DNA of 64,000 nucleotides from CAKZSB01 sp964573105 (GTDB taxonomy: Bacteria > Pseudomonadota > Gammaproteobacteria > Granulosicoccales > Granulosicoccaceae): NCBI GenBank assembly GCA_964573105.1, contig CAZNIS010000005.1, positions 62,001 to 126,000 on the forward strand, in the 5' to 3' direction. Position numbers and translations under genes: made by a program. Positions 1 to 8,752 of this stretch are shown here, piece after piece (the stretch's first letter is position 1; each line of letters starts with the position of its first letter). Under the pieces are notes generated by a model, which made no database searches, was not told where the DNA came from, and worked only from the letters and a program-made list of their open reading frames with translations.

Positions 1-32
1 CAGACCGGGCGCAATAGTTTTTCAACACCCTG
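1..32. mobile_element. Truncated right end of a MITE-like element
   Basis: Bases 10-32 are identical to bases 43369-43391, which form the right end of the complete 138-bp element described at 43253-43390. Bases 1-9 also align, with three mismatches over the first 17 bases. The inverted-repeat end (GTTTTTCAACACCCT) lies at 16-30, three bases before the stop codon of the adjacent methyltransferase gene. The rest of this copy lies outside the window, so its length and orientation cannot be checked. Confidence 0.75.
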
Positions 33-632
33 TCAGGCATCCTTCTTTGCCATTGCAACGGTGTAGGTCGGGCCCTGCTTGAGCTTACTGTAGTTGCCAA
101 ATACATCGGTAAACGCACGCTTGATAAAGCGCCGCAGACCGGTGATCGTGACGATATAAAAATGACCACCGACGACCATGTGAGCCCAGGCATCGTGGAA
201 CATTATGTAGTAGAGCTCTTTGCCCGACTTGGCCGGTAGATTGCTGACTACAACATCAAACTGCCGATCTCCAACCTGCGCCAGGCCATTGCTGAGCAGC
301 ACCTCGACGTTGTCTAATCCGTTTGCACGCGCGTTTTTCTGGCAATATTCAACGGCGACGAAGTCCTTGTCGACCAGCGTCGCCGAACCACTTGTCGCCT
401 GTGCCGCCAGCGGTAGTCCGAGCGCGCCATAACCGCAACCGATGTCCAGCACAATGTCAGACGGGCGAACATTTGCATACTGGAGCAGCATCTGCGTACC
501 CTCATCTATGCCGCGTGGAGAGAAAAGACCCCATGTGGTGCAAAACCTGAGAGAATGACCACACAACACTGCGGTAAACTCCTGATCCTGCCTGATGCGC
601 GCAATCGATTCCCGGCTGTAAACACTATCCAT
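33..632 (-). CDS. Class I SAM-dependent methyltransferase (small-domain type)
   Basis: A predicted 199-residue methyltransferase of the RsmC-like small-domain (MTS) fold. The SAM-binding motif VLDIGCGYGALGLPLA is clear in the N-terminal half and an acidic motif II (LVDKD) follows. The motif IV region reads SNLPAKSG, where RsmC-type enzymes have NPPF. The substrate, rRNA or otherwise, therefore cannot be read from the sequence. The ATG at 632 is chosen; a TTG at 659 would add nine residues and neither has a convincing ribosome site. It stands alone, and a transposon-like end abuts its stop codon. Confidence 0.8.
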   Translation of the reverse strand: MDSVYSRESIARIRQDQEFTAVLCGHSLRFCTTWGLFSPRGIDEGTQMLLQYANVRPSDIVLDIGCGYGALGLPLAAQATSGSATLVDKDFVAVEYCQKNARANGLDNVEVLLSNGLAQVGDRQFDVVVSNLPAKSGKELYYIMFHDAWAHMVVGGHFYIVTITGLRRFIKRAFTDVFGNYSKLKQGPTYTVAMAKKDA

Positions 633-659
633 GGTCGAACCACGCAGCCAGCCAGCCAA

Positions 660-912
660 TGAGTTTGTGCTCGCCCGTTTCAGGGCCGACGCAGCTCAGG
701 GGGTCAGACGCAATGACTGCCAGCACGAACTGGCAAGGGCACAAAACAATTGATCGGGTTTCCAACGGAATGGGAATCTCCAGGCTACGGCGAGGCCGGC
801 GAACCTCGTCGGCACGAATTTGTCACGGAAGATACGCGCGATACGGAGATCGTGCGGCGAGTGGCTGGACATCCAGAATTCTACAGCTAAAAATTTCCCC
901 CAGGAGCCTTTG
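660..912. other. Intergenic region between methyltransferase and adk
   Basis: This 253-base gap separates divergent genes and should hold promoters for both. I see no convincing pair of -35 and -10 boxes, no RNA gene and no believable short gene. The only clear signal is the AGGAG ribosome site of adk at about 902-906. Confidence 0.5.
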
Positions 913-1587
913 ATGCGCTTGATTTTGTTGGGTGGACCAGGTGCCGGAAAAGGCACGCAGTCCACCTACATCACAGAGAAGTATGGCATTCCGCAGATCT
1001 CAACCGGCGACATGCTCAGAGCCGCTGCGCAGGAAGGCAGCGAAGTCGGCAAGCAGGCAAAAAAATTGATGGATGCCGGCGATCTGGTGCCGGACGCCCT
1101 GATCATTGAGCTGGTCGAAACCCGAATTGCCAAACCCGACTGCGAGCGCGGCTTCCTGCTGGACGGCTTCCCGCGCACGATTGCCCAGGCAACCTCGCTG
1201 CGCGAATCCAAAATTCATATCGATGCCGTCGTCGAACTGGCGGTCGATGACGAGGAGATAGTCAAGCGCATCAGCGGCAGACGGTCCCATCCGCCATCCG
1301 GTCGGACCTACCACGTTCTGTACAAGCCACCGGAGGTGGAGGGAGTCGACGACATTACCGGCGAGCCCCTGGTACAGCGTGTGGACGATCAGGAGGATAC
1401 GGTTCGACGCCGGCTGGCGGTCTATCACGAAATGACCGCACCGCTGATCGGCTACTACAGCCAATGGGCAGCAGAAGGTGACTCCGCTGCACCGGCCTTC
1501 TTCACGGTGAAGGGTGTCGGCACAGTCGAACAGATTCGCGACAAAATATTTACCGAGCTCGAGCCCTTACACACCACCTCAGAATAA
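913..1587 (+). CDS. adk: Adenylate kinase
   Basis: Adenylate kinase catalyses ATP + AMP <=> 2 ADP in the cytoplasm and balances the adenylate pool. The 224-residue protein opens with the P-loop GGPGAGKGT (residues 7-15). It carries the AMP-binding DGFPRT motif and the long-form LID domain (GRRSHPPSGRTYHVLY through DDITGE). The LID has His/Ser/Asp residues rather than four zinc-binding Cys, as in other Gram-negative enzymes. The ATG at 913 has AGGAG seven bases upstream, so the longer upstream reading frame is not used. A strong hairpin terminator follows at once, so the gene is probably transcribed alone. Confidence 0.97.
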   Translation: MRLILLGGPGAGKGTQSTYITEKYGIPQISTGDMLRAAAQEGSEVGKQAKKLMDAGDLVPDALIIELVETRIAKPDCERGFLLDGFPRTIAQATSLRESKIHIDAVVELAVDDEEIVKRISGRRSHPPSGRTYHVLYKPPEVEGVDDITGEPLVQRVDDQEDTVRRRLAVYHEMTAPLIGYYSQWAAEGDSAAPAFFTVKGVGTVEQIRDKIFTELEPLHTTSE

Positions 1588-1589
1588 AA

Positions 1590-1612
1590 AAAGCCCGCCA
1601 AAGGCGGGCTTT
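1590..1612. terminator. Bidirectional rho-independent terminator after adk
   Basis: The perfect 10-bp stem AAAGCCCGCC / GGCGGGCTTT has a 3-base loop. It is flanked by A-rich sequence on the left, which becomes a T-run for the opposite strand. It lies between the convergent adk and peptidoglycan-binding genes and probably serves both. Confidence 0.9.
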
Positions 1613-1635
1613 CCCATTCACATCTGCCGGTATGA

Positions 1636-2607
1636 CTAGCGCAGTTTGACGTTCAGCGCCTTCAGAGTCTCCATGGTGATGCCGCCACGCGCCAACTCAT
1701 TGGCCCGCTGGAAGTCTTCCACCGCAGACAGGGTTGCACTGCCAAGTACGCCGTCGATGTCGCCGGGATCGTGGCCCTTGCTGGACAAGGCCTGCTGCAG
1801 CGAGGCGATGACGTCGCGAGTGACGTTGGTTTCGCACAGGATCGGCTGCCAGCTCAATCGCTCATTCGATACCTTCACTCTCTTACTGACTGTCTGATAT
1901 TCGGCCGGCACGCTGACACGGGTCTCGCGCGCGGGCTCAATCATCTTGCGCACCTTGACGGCGTCGTACTCGGCCTCGATCGGCACCTTCTGTACTTTGG
2001 CCGGCTCATCGAGCACTTGTTTTCGAATGGTCTTTGACACTGCGGGCACTTCGACCTGACGCGTCGAGGCGGGTGTTTTGATGACCGAACGGGTGATCGT
2101 CTTGTAGGTTGCCGGCTCGACGACCAGGCAGAGGATCTCGCCGGTGATATTGTCGATTCGTTCTACCGGCCCGCGGCCCTTTTTCCAGGTGGTCTGCTCG
2201 GGTCGATCGAGCACGCGCTCAGAGACGGTCTCGTACTCGGCGGGCACCACTACCAGGCGAGTTGTCGCAGGCTCGACGACGATTTTTTCCTCGACCCAGC
2301 GATAGGTCGCCGGAACAACCTCGTATCGCTCGGCAGCCTCTTTCACCAGCACCTGCTCTTCTACCCACTCATACTCGGCCGGGACAACGGTGATCTTTTC
2401 GCTCGCCTCGCGTTTAAGTACCTTTTCGCTGACGACATCGTACTTGGCCGGAACCAGCACTTTGGCGTAGCACTCGCCAGGCTGCGCATTGGGCGGGTAA
2501 AGGCTGAGATCGTTCTTGTCGACGTCTTGTTGCGAGTTAGCAGCACCGGTGGCGAATAGACAAAAGGCAAACGATGCGCAATACAAATGCAATTTCTTAG
2601 TTGCCAT
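1636..2607 (-). CDS. Secreted repeat protein with C-terminal peptidoglycan-binding domain
   Basis: A predicted 323-residue envelope protein. A signal peptide (about residues 1-25, MATKKLHLYCASFAFCLF...) is followed by eight degenerate repeats of about 23 residues, with a core like VVPAEYEWVEEQVLVK. The C-terminal 60 residues form a peptidoglycan-binding_1 type helical domain (SLQQALSSKGHDPGDIDGVLG). Repeats 4 and 8 each run on into a Trp...Cys segment, which suggests a four-plus-four architecture. The ATG at 2607 has AGAGAA upstream and starts the signal peptide. A cell-wall-anchored structural role is inferred; the repeat part has no function I recognise. Confidence 0.8.
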   Translation of the reverse strand: MATKKLHLYCASFAFCLFATGAANSQQDVDKNDLSLYPPNAQPGECYAKVLVPAKYDVVSEKVLKREASEKITVVPAEYEWVEEQVLVKEAAERYEVVPATYRWVEEKIVVEPATTRLVVVPAEYETVSERVLDRPEQTTWKKGRGPVERIDNITGEILCLVVEPATYKTITRSVIKTPASTRQVEVPAVSKTIRKQVLDEPAKVQKVPIEAEYDAVKVRKMIEPARETRVSVPAEYQTVSKRVKVSNERLSWQPILCETNVTRDVIASLQQALSSKGHDPGDIDGVLGSATLSAVEDFQRANELARGGITMETLKALNVKLR

Positions 2608-2762
2608 ATCAAACTGTTCTCTTTCTAGATGGGCTGTTGTGAGGCTGCGGCGCAGCGCTGCACCAATCAGTGGGGGAACGGCATCAACCGAATGGGCCAC
2701 ATTATGTGCAATTCTGTCCGAATTGTCACCAATGATACAGATTTTTTCAAATCATTAACGAT

Positions 2763-3461
2763 TCAGCCATTTAGTAACGATTCAGATTGCCTTTTGATTG
2801 CAAACGCCTCTGGATCGACCAGATTGCCTTCATCATTCATTTCCGGATAAGGCACGCCGTGACGATCACACCAGTCGGCCTCCTGCGGTCGGTACCAGCG
2901 AAACAAGGTATCGGCGTAGATCTGTGGGTCGAGCCGCACGCGTTCATAGCATCCGGCCTGCTCTCTTTGCCGCTGCGCCTCGAGCAGCACCACGGCGGCA
3001 GCCACAGACACGTTGTACGATTCGACCATGCCCATCATCGGGATCACGACGTGCTCGTCGGCGAGTTCAGCGCCGGCTGCACTGACGCCAAATTTCTCCG
3101 CACCAAACAGAATTGCCGTCTTTTGCAGATAGTCAACCTCGCGAAAGTTGCGCGAGCGCGGACTCTTGTGCACCGCGACAATGCGAAACTGCTCGGCCTT
3201 GAGTTGCTGCAATGCGGTTTCGACCTTGTCGTGCACTGAAATGTTCACCCACTTATCGCTGCCCATCGCAATTCCGCTGCGCGCGCGGAAATTGACATCA
3301 GGCAACATTGCGGCGTGCAGATTGAACACGCCCGTCGCATCGCAGGTGCGAACAATTGCCGATACGTTGTGAGGCTTGTGCACGTTGTCGGTCACGACCG
3401 TGAGATCGGGCTGGCGGCGATCCAGACAAGCGCGCAACTTCTGCAGGCGCGCTTGTGTCAA
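2763..3461 (-). CDS. trmH: tRNA (guanosine(18)-2'-O)-methyltransferase
   Basis: A SPOUT-family enzyme that 2'-O-methylates G18 in the D-loop of tRNA. The three SpoU motifs are visible. Motif 1 has N32 and the catalytic-type R38 (HKPHNVSAIVRT), motif 2 is LFGAEKFGVS, and motif 3 is IPMMGMVESYNVSVA, which forms the knot and SAM pocket. The length of 232 residues is normal, and the C-terminal extension is the TrmH type. It starts with TTG, which overlaps the TGA of the hydrolase gene upstream as TTGA. It is the last gene of the metY-hydrolase-trmH run, and coupling is structural rather than functional as far as I can tell. Confidence 0.93.
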   Translation of the reverse strand: MTQARLQKLRACLDRRQPDLTVVTDNVHKPHNVSAIVRTCDATGVFNLHAAMLPDVNFRARSGIAMGSDKWVNISVHDKVETALQQLKAEQFRIVAVHKSPRSRNFREVDYLQKTAILFGAEKFGVSAAGAELADEHVVIPMMGMVESYNVSVAAAVVLLEAQRQREQAGCYERVRLDPQIYADTLFRWYRPQEADWCDRHGVPYPEMNDEGNLVDPEAFAIKRQSESLLNG

Positions 3462-4270
3462 GTGACGGGCCGTCCGGATTGATATCCAACGGCACGCAAC
3501 AACGCCCGGTGGGTCTCTTCCGGGCGCTCGAGCATGATCATGTGGCCACAGTCTTTCAACACCACCCGTTGCCCGTGCTCGAACGCAGCCAACAGGGAAT
3601 CCGCCGCACGTGGTGGCGTCATCAGATCGCGCTCGCCGAGAATCAGGGTGGCAGGCGCACTGACTGCTGCGGCCGCCTGCTCGCCGTTTTCATATTCGTG
3701 GCAAGCGAGCAGATCGGTGTACATGACATCGTTTGCCGCCTGCTCCATCAGACGTTCAACCATATTTTGCACCGAGACACCGGCGACCGGATTGCAGCCC
3801 AGCTGCGACGAGAGGCTGTGGCCGAACAATGAAATCATGTCGACCGAGGCGTGGTCATTTTGTTGTGCAGCGGATAACAGCGGCTTGCCAACCCGCATCG
3901 GAAAACAGCTGCCGAGCATGGCGAGGCTGTGCGTATCTGCCCGTTGTGCCGCCGCTTCCAGCGCGATCAGTGAGCCCATGCTGTGACCGATGAAAGACAC
4001 CTGTTGCAACTTCATTTGATCTACCACCTCAAGCACACAGGCAGCGGCTGATTCGATGGTCGACAGCGGCTCACCCGAAGAGTATCCGTGACCGGGCAAA
4101 TCGAGCGATGCGACGTTGTAGCCAGCCTTGGCATAGAACCGCGCAAACAATGTCCAGATGGTGTGATCCATCGCCGCACCATGAATGAATACCAGTGATG
4201 GCGCGTCCGGCTTTAGCGACTCGCCAGCCGTATAGGCATAGACTTCGCTACCGGCAATCGAGACTTTCAT
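3458..4270 (-). CDS. Alpha/beta hydrolase
   Basis: A 270-residue cytoplasmic alpha/beta-hydrolase with no signal peptide. The oxyanion HG (residues 30-31), nucleophile elbow GHSMG (Ser97), acid GERD (Asp215) and base GHMIM (His243) form a complete triad. The substrate cannot be read from the sequence; the fold covers esterases, lactonases and haloperoxidase-like enzymes. It lies between metY and trmH, with overlaps of one base upstream and four bases downstream. It is thus probably cotranscribed and translationally coupled with the homocysteine-forming enzyme. That placement could hint at hydrolysis of an acyl or thioester metabolite, but this is a guess. Confidence 0.88.
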   Translation of the reverse strand: MKVSIAGSEVYAYTAGESLKPDAPSLVFIHGAAMDHTIWTLFARFYAKAGYNVASLDLPGHGYSSGEPLSTIESAAACVLEVVDQMKLQQVSFIGHSMGSLIALEAAAQRADTHSLAMLGSCFPMRVGKPLLSAAQQNDHASVDMISLFGHSLSSQLGCNPVAGVSVQNMVERLMEQAANDVMYTDLLACHEYENGEQAAAAVSAPATLILGERDLMTPPRAADSLLAAFEHGQRVVLKDCGHMIMLERPEETHRALLRAVGYQSGRPVT

Positions 4271-5565
4271 CAGTTTGCCCCCTTTTGCGAAGCCTTCAGG
4301 GCGCGACCGAGATCGTCGATCAGATCGCGTGGATCTTCCAGACCGATCGACAGCCTGACCAGACCTTCTGAGATACCGGCCGCAGCCAGTGCATCATTAT
4401 CCATACGGCTGTGGGTGGTACTGGCCGGATGGATCACCAGTGATTTAGCGTCGCCGACATTGGCCAGGTGGGAAAACAAATCGAGCCGATCGATAAACCG
4501 GCGACCGGCGTCGCGACCGCCCTTGAGCTCGAAACTGAACACCGCTGTGGTGCCCTTTGGCAACAGCTTTGCAGCCAGCTCGCGGTCGGGGTGCGCCGGC
4601 AATTCGGGATAAGTGACTTTTTCCACGGCGTCGTTGTCGGCCAGAAATTCCACTACCGCGCGGGAATTGCTGATGTGACGATCCATGCGCATAGACAGTG
4701 TCTCGCAACCCTGTAGCAGATAAAACGCGTTCGCCGGGCTCATCGAAGCGCCAAAATCGCGCAGCCCCTCTTTGCGCGCACGAGTAATAAACGCGGCGGG
4801 CCCAAACTCCTCGACGAAGTTCATGCCGTGAAAACCCTCATAGGGTTGCGCCAGTTGCGGAAATTTGTCGCTGCCCGCCCAATCGAACTGACCCGAATCG
4901 ATCACGCACCCACCGACGGCGATGCCGTGCCCACCGACAAATTTAGTCAACGAGTGCACGACAATATCTGCGCCGTGTTTAAACGGCTGAATCAGACACG
5001 GTGGCGTCAATGTGGAGTCGAGCATCAGCGGCAGGCCGTGCTCGTGACTGATGGCCGCGATCTCGGGTACGTTCAGTACCTCGCACCCGGGGTTGGCGAC
5101 AATCTCGCCAAATACCAGCCGCGTGTTGTCGCGTATCGCCTCGCGAAACGCGTCGGGTTGTTGTGGGTCGACGAAGGTGGTCTCGATGCCAAAGCGCGGC
5201 AGCGTATAGGCCAGCAGATTGTGCGTGCCGCCGTACAGCGCGCGCGATGCCACGATATGTGAGCCGCTATCGAGCAAGGTCATGATGGCCAGGTGTATCG
5301 CCGCCATACCGCTGGCTGTGGCGACCGCGCCGACACCACCTTCCAATGCCGCCATGCGCTCTTCGAGTACGGCGACGGTCGGATTCGAGATACGCGAATA
5401 AACATGTCCGGCGCGACCGACATTAAAAAGCGACGCCGCGTGTTCGCTGTCGTTGAATACAAAGGATGTACTCTGAAACAACGGTGTCGCTCTGGCGCCG
5501 GTGGTGGGATCAGGCTGCTGGCCGGCATGCAGCATGAGGGTGTCGAACCCGATGTGTCTGGGCAT
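4270..5565 (-). CDS. metY: O-acetylhomoserine (thiol)-lyase / Cys-Met metabolism PLP enzyme
   Basis: A fold-type I PLP enzyme of the Cys/Met metabolism family. It most likely makes homocysteine from O-acetylhomoserine and sulfide. The 431 residues match MetY. YSRISNPT (residues 56-63) contributes to the active site, and SLTKFVGGHG holds the Schiff-base Lys208. The ATG at 5565 gives the typical MetY N-terminus (IGFDTLMLHAGQQPD); the reading frame upstream is not family-like. O-succinylhomoserine sulfhydrylase is a possible alternative, since the families are close. The stop codon shares one base with the start of the hydrolase gene (TGATG). Confidence 0.9.
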   Translation of the reverse strand: MPRHIGFDTLMLHAGQQPDPTTGARATPLFQSTSFVFNDSEHAASLFNVGRAGHVYSRISNPTVAVLEERMAALEGGVGAVATASGMAAIHLAIMTLLDSGSHIVASRALYGGTHNLLAYTLPRFGIETTFVDPQQPDAFREAIRDNTRLVFGEIVANPGCEVLNVPEIAAISHEHGLPLMLDSTLTPPCLIQPFKHGADIVVHSLTKFVGGHGIAVGGCVIDSGQFDWAGSDKFPQLAQPYEGFHGMNFVEEFGPAAFITRARKEGLRDFGASMSPANAFYLLQGCETLSMRMDRHISNSRAVVEFLADNDAVEKVTYPELPAHPDRELAAKLLPKGTTAVFSFELKGGRDAGRRFIDRLDLFSHLANVGDAKSLVIHPASTTHSRMDNDALAAAGISEGLVRLSIGLEDPRDLIDDLGRALKASQKGAN

Positions 5566-5699
5566 TTTTTCTATTCCGTGGCTAGTGGGAGAAAGTCTAA
5601 CAGATCGCCTCTGGCAATCTTTTGCCACGCTGGTGGACAAACCCGCTTTGCACTAAAATTTGCGCACTTAAATTACCGCTGGAACGACAACAAAACACC

Positions 5700-6995
5700 A
5701 TGAATGCAGATATCAGCAAAGTCGCCGTCATCGGCGCCGGCACCATGGGTGCGGGAATAGCCGGACTCTGTGCTGCGAAGGGATGCGATGTCGTCCTGCT
5801 GGATGTAGACGCAGCCGCACCCGGTACCGCGATAGAACGCCTGCAAGCCGGCAAGCGACCGGTTATCACCGCGGAACACGCAGCCAAAATCACACCGGGT
5901 TCAATTGACGATGACCTGGCAAAGGTCGCCGACTGCGACTGGATCTGCGAGGCTATTGTCGAGAATCTGGAAATCAAGCGTGATTTGTTTGAGCGACTGG
6001 AACAGATTCGTGCGGACGGCTCGATTCTGAGCACCAACACATCAGGGATTCCACTGCGCGACATCTACGCTGGCATGCCGCAGCGCCTGCAGCAGGATAT
6101 CGCGGTCACTCACTTTTTCAATCCCGTACACATCATGAAACTGGTGGAGCTGGTACCCGGCACACAAACTTCTGATCGCGCGATGCAACGGTTGAATGTG
6201 TTTCTCGCAGATGATCTGGCTAAGGGCGTTGTCAACGCGAAAGACACGGTCAACTTCATTGGCAATCGAATCGGTTGTTTCTGGATGCTTGCCGGCTTGC
6301 ACAAGGCGGCCGACGCCGACATCAGCATGGAGACCGTCGACGCGCTAATGGCCAAACCGATCGGCCTGCCCCCAACCGGACTGTATGGACTGATCGATCT
6401 GATCGGCCTGGACGTGATGGATCTGGTGGCCAAAAATCTGGCTGCCAATCTACCTGCAACTGATGCGGGTATGGCATTTGCCAGCCTGCCCGCCACCGAG
6501 GCTGCCATGCACGCCAACGGTCAGCTGGGGCGCAAGACCGGCGGTGGCTTCTACAAGATGACGCGCACCGAGGATGGCGGAAAGTCGATGGAGACTTTCG
6601 ATCTGGCTGCCAAGAGTTGGCGGCCAATGGCGCCGGCAACACTCGATGAGGTTCATCAGAACATTGAAACCATGCTCTTCGCAGACGATGCCGAAGGTCG
6701 TTTTGCCTGGGACCTGATGAGTGCAACGCTCGCCTACAGCAGTGCTTTGATACCCGAGATATCAGACGATATCGTGAATGTCGACCGCGCGATGAAATGG
6801 GGCTTCAATTGGGCACAGGGCCCGTTCGAACTGCTGGACAGTATTGGCCCGGCGCGATTTGCCGAAAAGCTGGCAGCATCGGGCGGCACGGTAGACGGCA
6901 TGCTGAAAGTACTGACCGACAACGGCCATAGCAGCTTTTATCGCAATGACGGCTCAGAGTTTCTGACCCTTGATGGCAGCTACGCGAAAGTCTAG
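5700..6995 (+). CDS. 3-hydroxyacyl-CoA dehydrogenase lacking the enoyl-CoA hydratase half
   Basis: An NAD-dependent 3-hydroxyacyl-CoA dehydrogenase of fatty-acid beta-oxidation. The Rossmann motif GAGTMGAGIAG is at residues 12-22, and HFFNPVH with E150 forms the active site at about 138-150. A second C-terminal dehydrogenase domain contains the family phrase MKWGFNWAQGPFEL. The sequence resembles the dehydrogenase-first fusions of the FadN type, which are near 700-800 residues and continue into an enoyl-CoA hydratase domain. This protein ends at 431 residues and a terminator follows at once. The first two steps would then need a hydratase encoded elsewhere. Confidence 0.85.
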   Translation: MNADISKVAVIGAGTMGAGIAGLCAAKGCDVVLLDVDAAAPGTAIERLQAGKRPVITAEHAAKITPGSIDDDLAKVADCDWICEAIVENLEIKRDLFERLEQIRADGSILSTNTSGIPLRDIYAGMPQRLQQDIAVTHFFNPVHIMKLVELVPGTQTSDRAMQRLNVFLADDLAKGVVNAKDTVNFIGNRIGCFWMLAGLHKAADADISMETVDALMAKPIGLPPTGLYGLIDLIGLDVMDLVAKNLAANLPATDAGMAFASLPATEAAMHANGQLGRKTGGGFYKMTRTEDGGKSMETFDLAAKSWRPMAPATLDEVHQNIETMLFADDAEGRFAWDLMSATLAYSSALIPEISDDIVNVDRAMKWGFNWAQGPFELLDSIGPARFAEKLAASGGTVDGMLKVLTDNGHSSFYRNDGSEFLTLDGSYAKV

Positions 6996-7005
6996 TGGAC
7001 TGCTT

Positions 7006-7037
7006 GAGTCCGGGCTGCAGGCAAGCAGTCCGGACTC
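7006..7037. terminator. Hairpin between the convergent dehydrogenase and clcA genes
   Basis: A 13-bp stem, GAGTCCGGGCTGC against GCAGTCCGGACTC with one G-U type mismatch, closes a 6-base loop 11 bases after the dehydrogenase stop. On the plus strand it is followed by TGTTATTT. It is well placed to end both convergent transcripts. Confidence 0.75.
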
Positions 7038-7048
7038 TGTTATTTGCA

Positions 7049-8752
7049 CTAACTGGTTTCTTCTTCCGATCTCGCCTGGCGAAGCAGGCTGTAGAGGCTG
7101 TTCAAGACATCGCTTCGATAAATGATCCCGATCACGGTGAGATCACCTTCCACGGTACTGGTCACCGGTGCATAGTTGCTGTCCAGCTGATCGAGAATCT
7201 CCAGCGCAGCCGACAGCCGGGTGCTGGCTGGCACCACATGCTCGGTACCGTGCATGATCGCGCCGCAATCGGCCTGCCGCCCCGCTGTAGCCGCGCCGGC
7301 AACGAGTATGTCGGTAGACAAACTGCCGACGAAGTTGCCGTTATCGTCACAGACTATGGCGATAAAACAGCGCTCATCGACCATCAATCGCTCGACATCG
7401 CTGATCGGTGAACTGGCGGACACGGTCACGTAGCTTTGCAACACCAGATCATCGATAGTGCTGGTGCGCAGCAGGCTTTGATCGCGGCCGGTATTGATAT
7501 TCACTGAACGACTCGCCAACTGCCAGCGAAAAAAAGATCCGTGCGGCATGATTTGCATCAGCGTGCTTGCCATGGCAGCCGCCAGCATTACCGCGATCAC
7601 CAAATCGTAGCTCAGGGTCAGCTCGAAGACGATCAAGAGTGTTGAGATCGGCGCACCCAGCATGGCCGATGCCACCGCCGCCATGCCAACCACGGAGTAC
7701 ACCCCCTGACTGGACAGGTCGCTAGGCAGAACAAATTCAAAAACTAACCAAAACGATCCACCCAACATGGCACCAATAAAAAGCGACGGACTGAAAACCC
7801 CACCCGCCATCCCGCTACTGAGTGCCAATGCGCTGCAAAACCACTTTAACGCCAATAGTATGAACAACAGGTTGAGTGGCAAGTTTTGACTCAGTGCCTG
7901 CGAGGTGCCCTCGTAGCCGACCCCCAAAATCAGCGGATACTGAAACGCAGCCAGGCCGATAATCAATCCCGCCAGTGCCGGCCGTACAATGACTGGCAGC
8001 GTCGATCGCTCCCAGGCTTGCCGAAAGAAAATAACCAGATAGATAAAGCCCTGCACCAGTGCCGCTGCGACCAGCCCGAGCAATGCGAACAGTGGCAATT
8101 CCCACAGCGAATCGATGGCGTAGTCTGGCAACGAAAACTCTGGCGCATTGCCATAGGCATTGTGACGCACGATAACGGCACCCATGGCCGCAATCACAAC
8201 CGGTGCGAAAACACGCAGTGCGTAGTAGCCGACAATGACTTCAAGTGCAAAGATAACACCGGCGATCGGCGTATTAAATGATGCCGTGACGGCGGCCGCC
8301 GCGGCGCAGCCCAACAAGGTGAGTGACTGCGTTCTGTCCAGTCGCATTATGTCGCCCACCCACGACGTCAGCGACGCGCCAATATGAACGGCAGGCCCTT
8401 CACGTCCCAGTGGCGCACCAGACCCAAGTGATATGCCGGTCGCGAGCGCGGCGACAAACCCCGAACGCACATCCATCTTGCCGCCTCGAAGCGCACTGGC
8501 CTCCATCACATCGGCAATGCCCTGAATCCGATTGCCCGGCAGATAGTGCAGCAACGCTCCGACCATCACCCCACCCGCCACGGGGGCGAGGATCAGGTAT
8601 CGCCAGTGACCGAATTCCTCACTGTCGAACAAAACCACACGTTCGATCATTCGAATGAATTCGATCAACACGACGGTGCTGTAGCCCACCACAATACCAA
8701 TCGCGAGTGCGAGCAGAAAAAAGCCGATGCGCTGTTGGAAAAAGTGACGCAT
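7049..8752 (-). CDS. ClC-family chloride channel or transporter with CBS pair
   Basis: A 567-residue ClC protein with about ten to twelve membrane helices (residues 10-410) and a C-terminal CBS-domain pair (about 430-560). The selectivity motifs are present: GSGAPLGREGPAV, with gating Glu118, and the NTPIAGVIFALEV segment. In that segment the position matching the inner proton-pathway Glu of the exchangers (E203 in E. coli ClcA) reads Val172 by eye alignment. Val is what many true ClC channels have there. Passive chloride conduction is therefore as likely as Cl-/H+ exchange. The CBS pair may bind nucleotides. It starts at ATG 8752 and is a single gene. Confidence 0.92.
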   Translation of the reverse strand: MRHFFQQRIGFFLLALAIGIVVGYSTVVLIEFIRMIERVVLFDSEEFGHWRYLILAPVAGGVMVGALLHYLPGNRIQGIADVMEASALRGGKMDVRSGFVAALATGISLGSGAPLGREGPAVHIGASLTSWVGDIMRLDRTQSLTLLGCAAAAAVTASFNTPIAGVIFALEVIVGYYALRVFAPVVIAAMGAVIVRHNAYGNAPEFSLPDYAIDSLWELPLFALLGLVAAALVQGFIYLVIFFRQAWERSTLPVIVRPALAGLIIGLAAFQYPLILGVGYEGTSQALSQNLPLNLLFILLALKWFCSALALSSGMAGGVFSPSLFIGAMLGGSFWLVFEFVLPSDLSSQGVYSVVGMAAVASAMLGAPISTLLIVFELTLSYDLVIAVMLAAAMASTLMQIMPHGSFFRWQLASRSVNINTGRDQSLLRTSTIDDLVLQSYVTVSASSPISDVERLMVDERCFIAIVCDDNGNFVGSLSTDILVAGAATAGRQADCGAIMHGTEHVVPASTRLSAALEILDQLDSNYAPVTSTVEGDLTVIGIIYRSDVLNSLYSLLRQARSEEETS

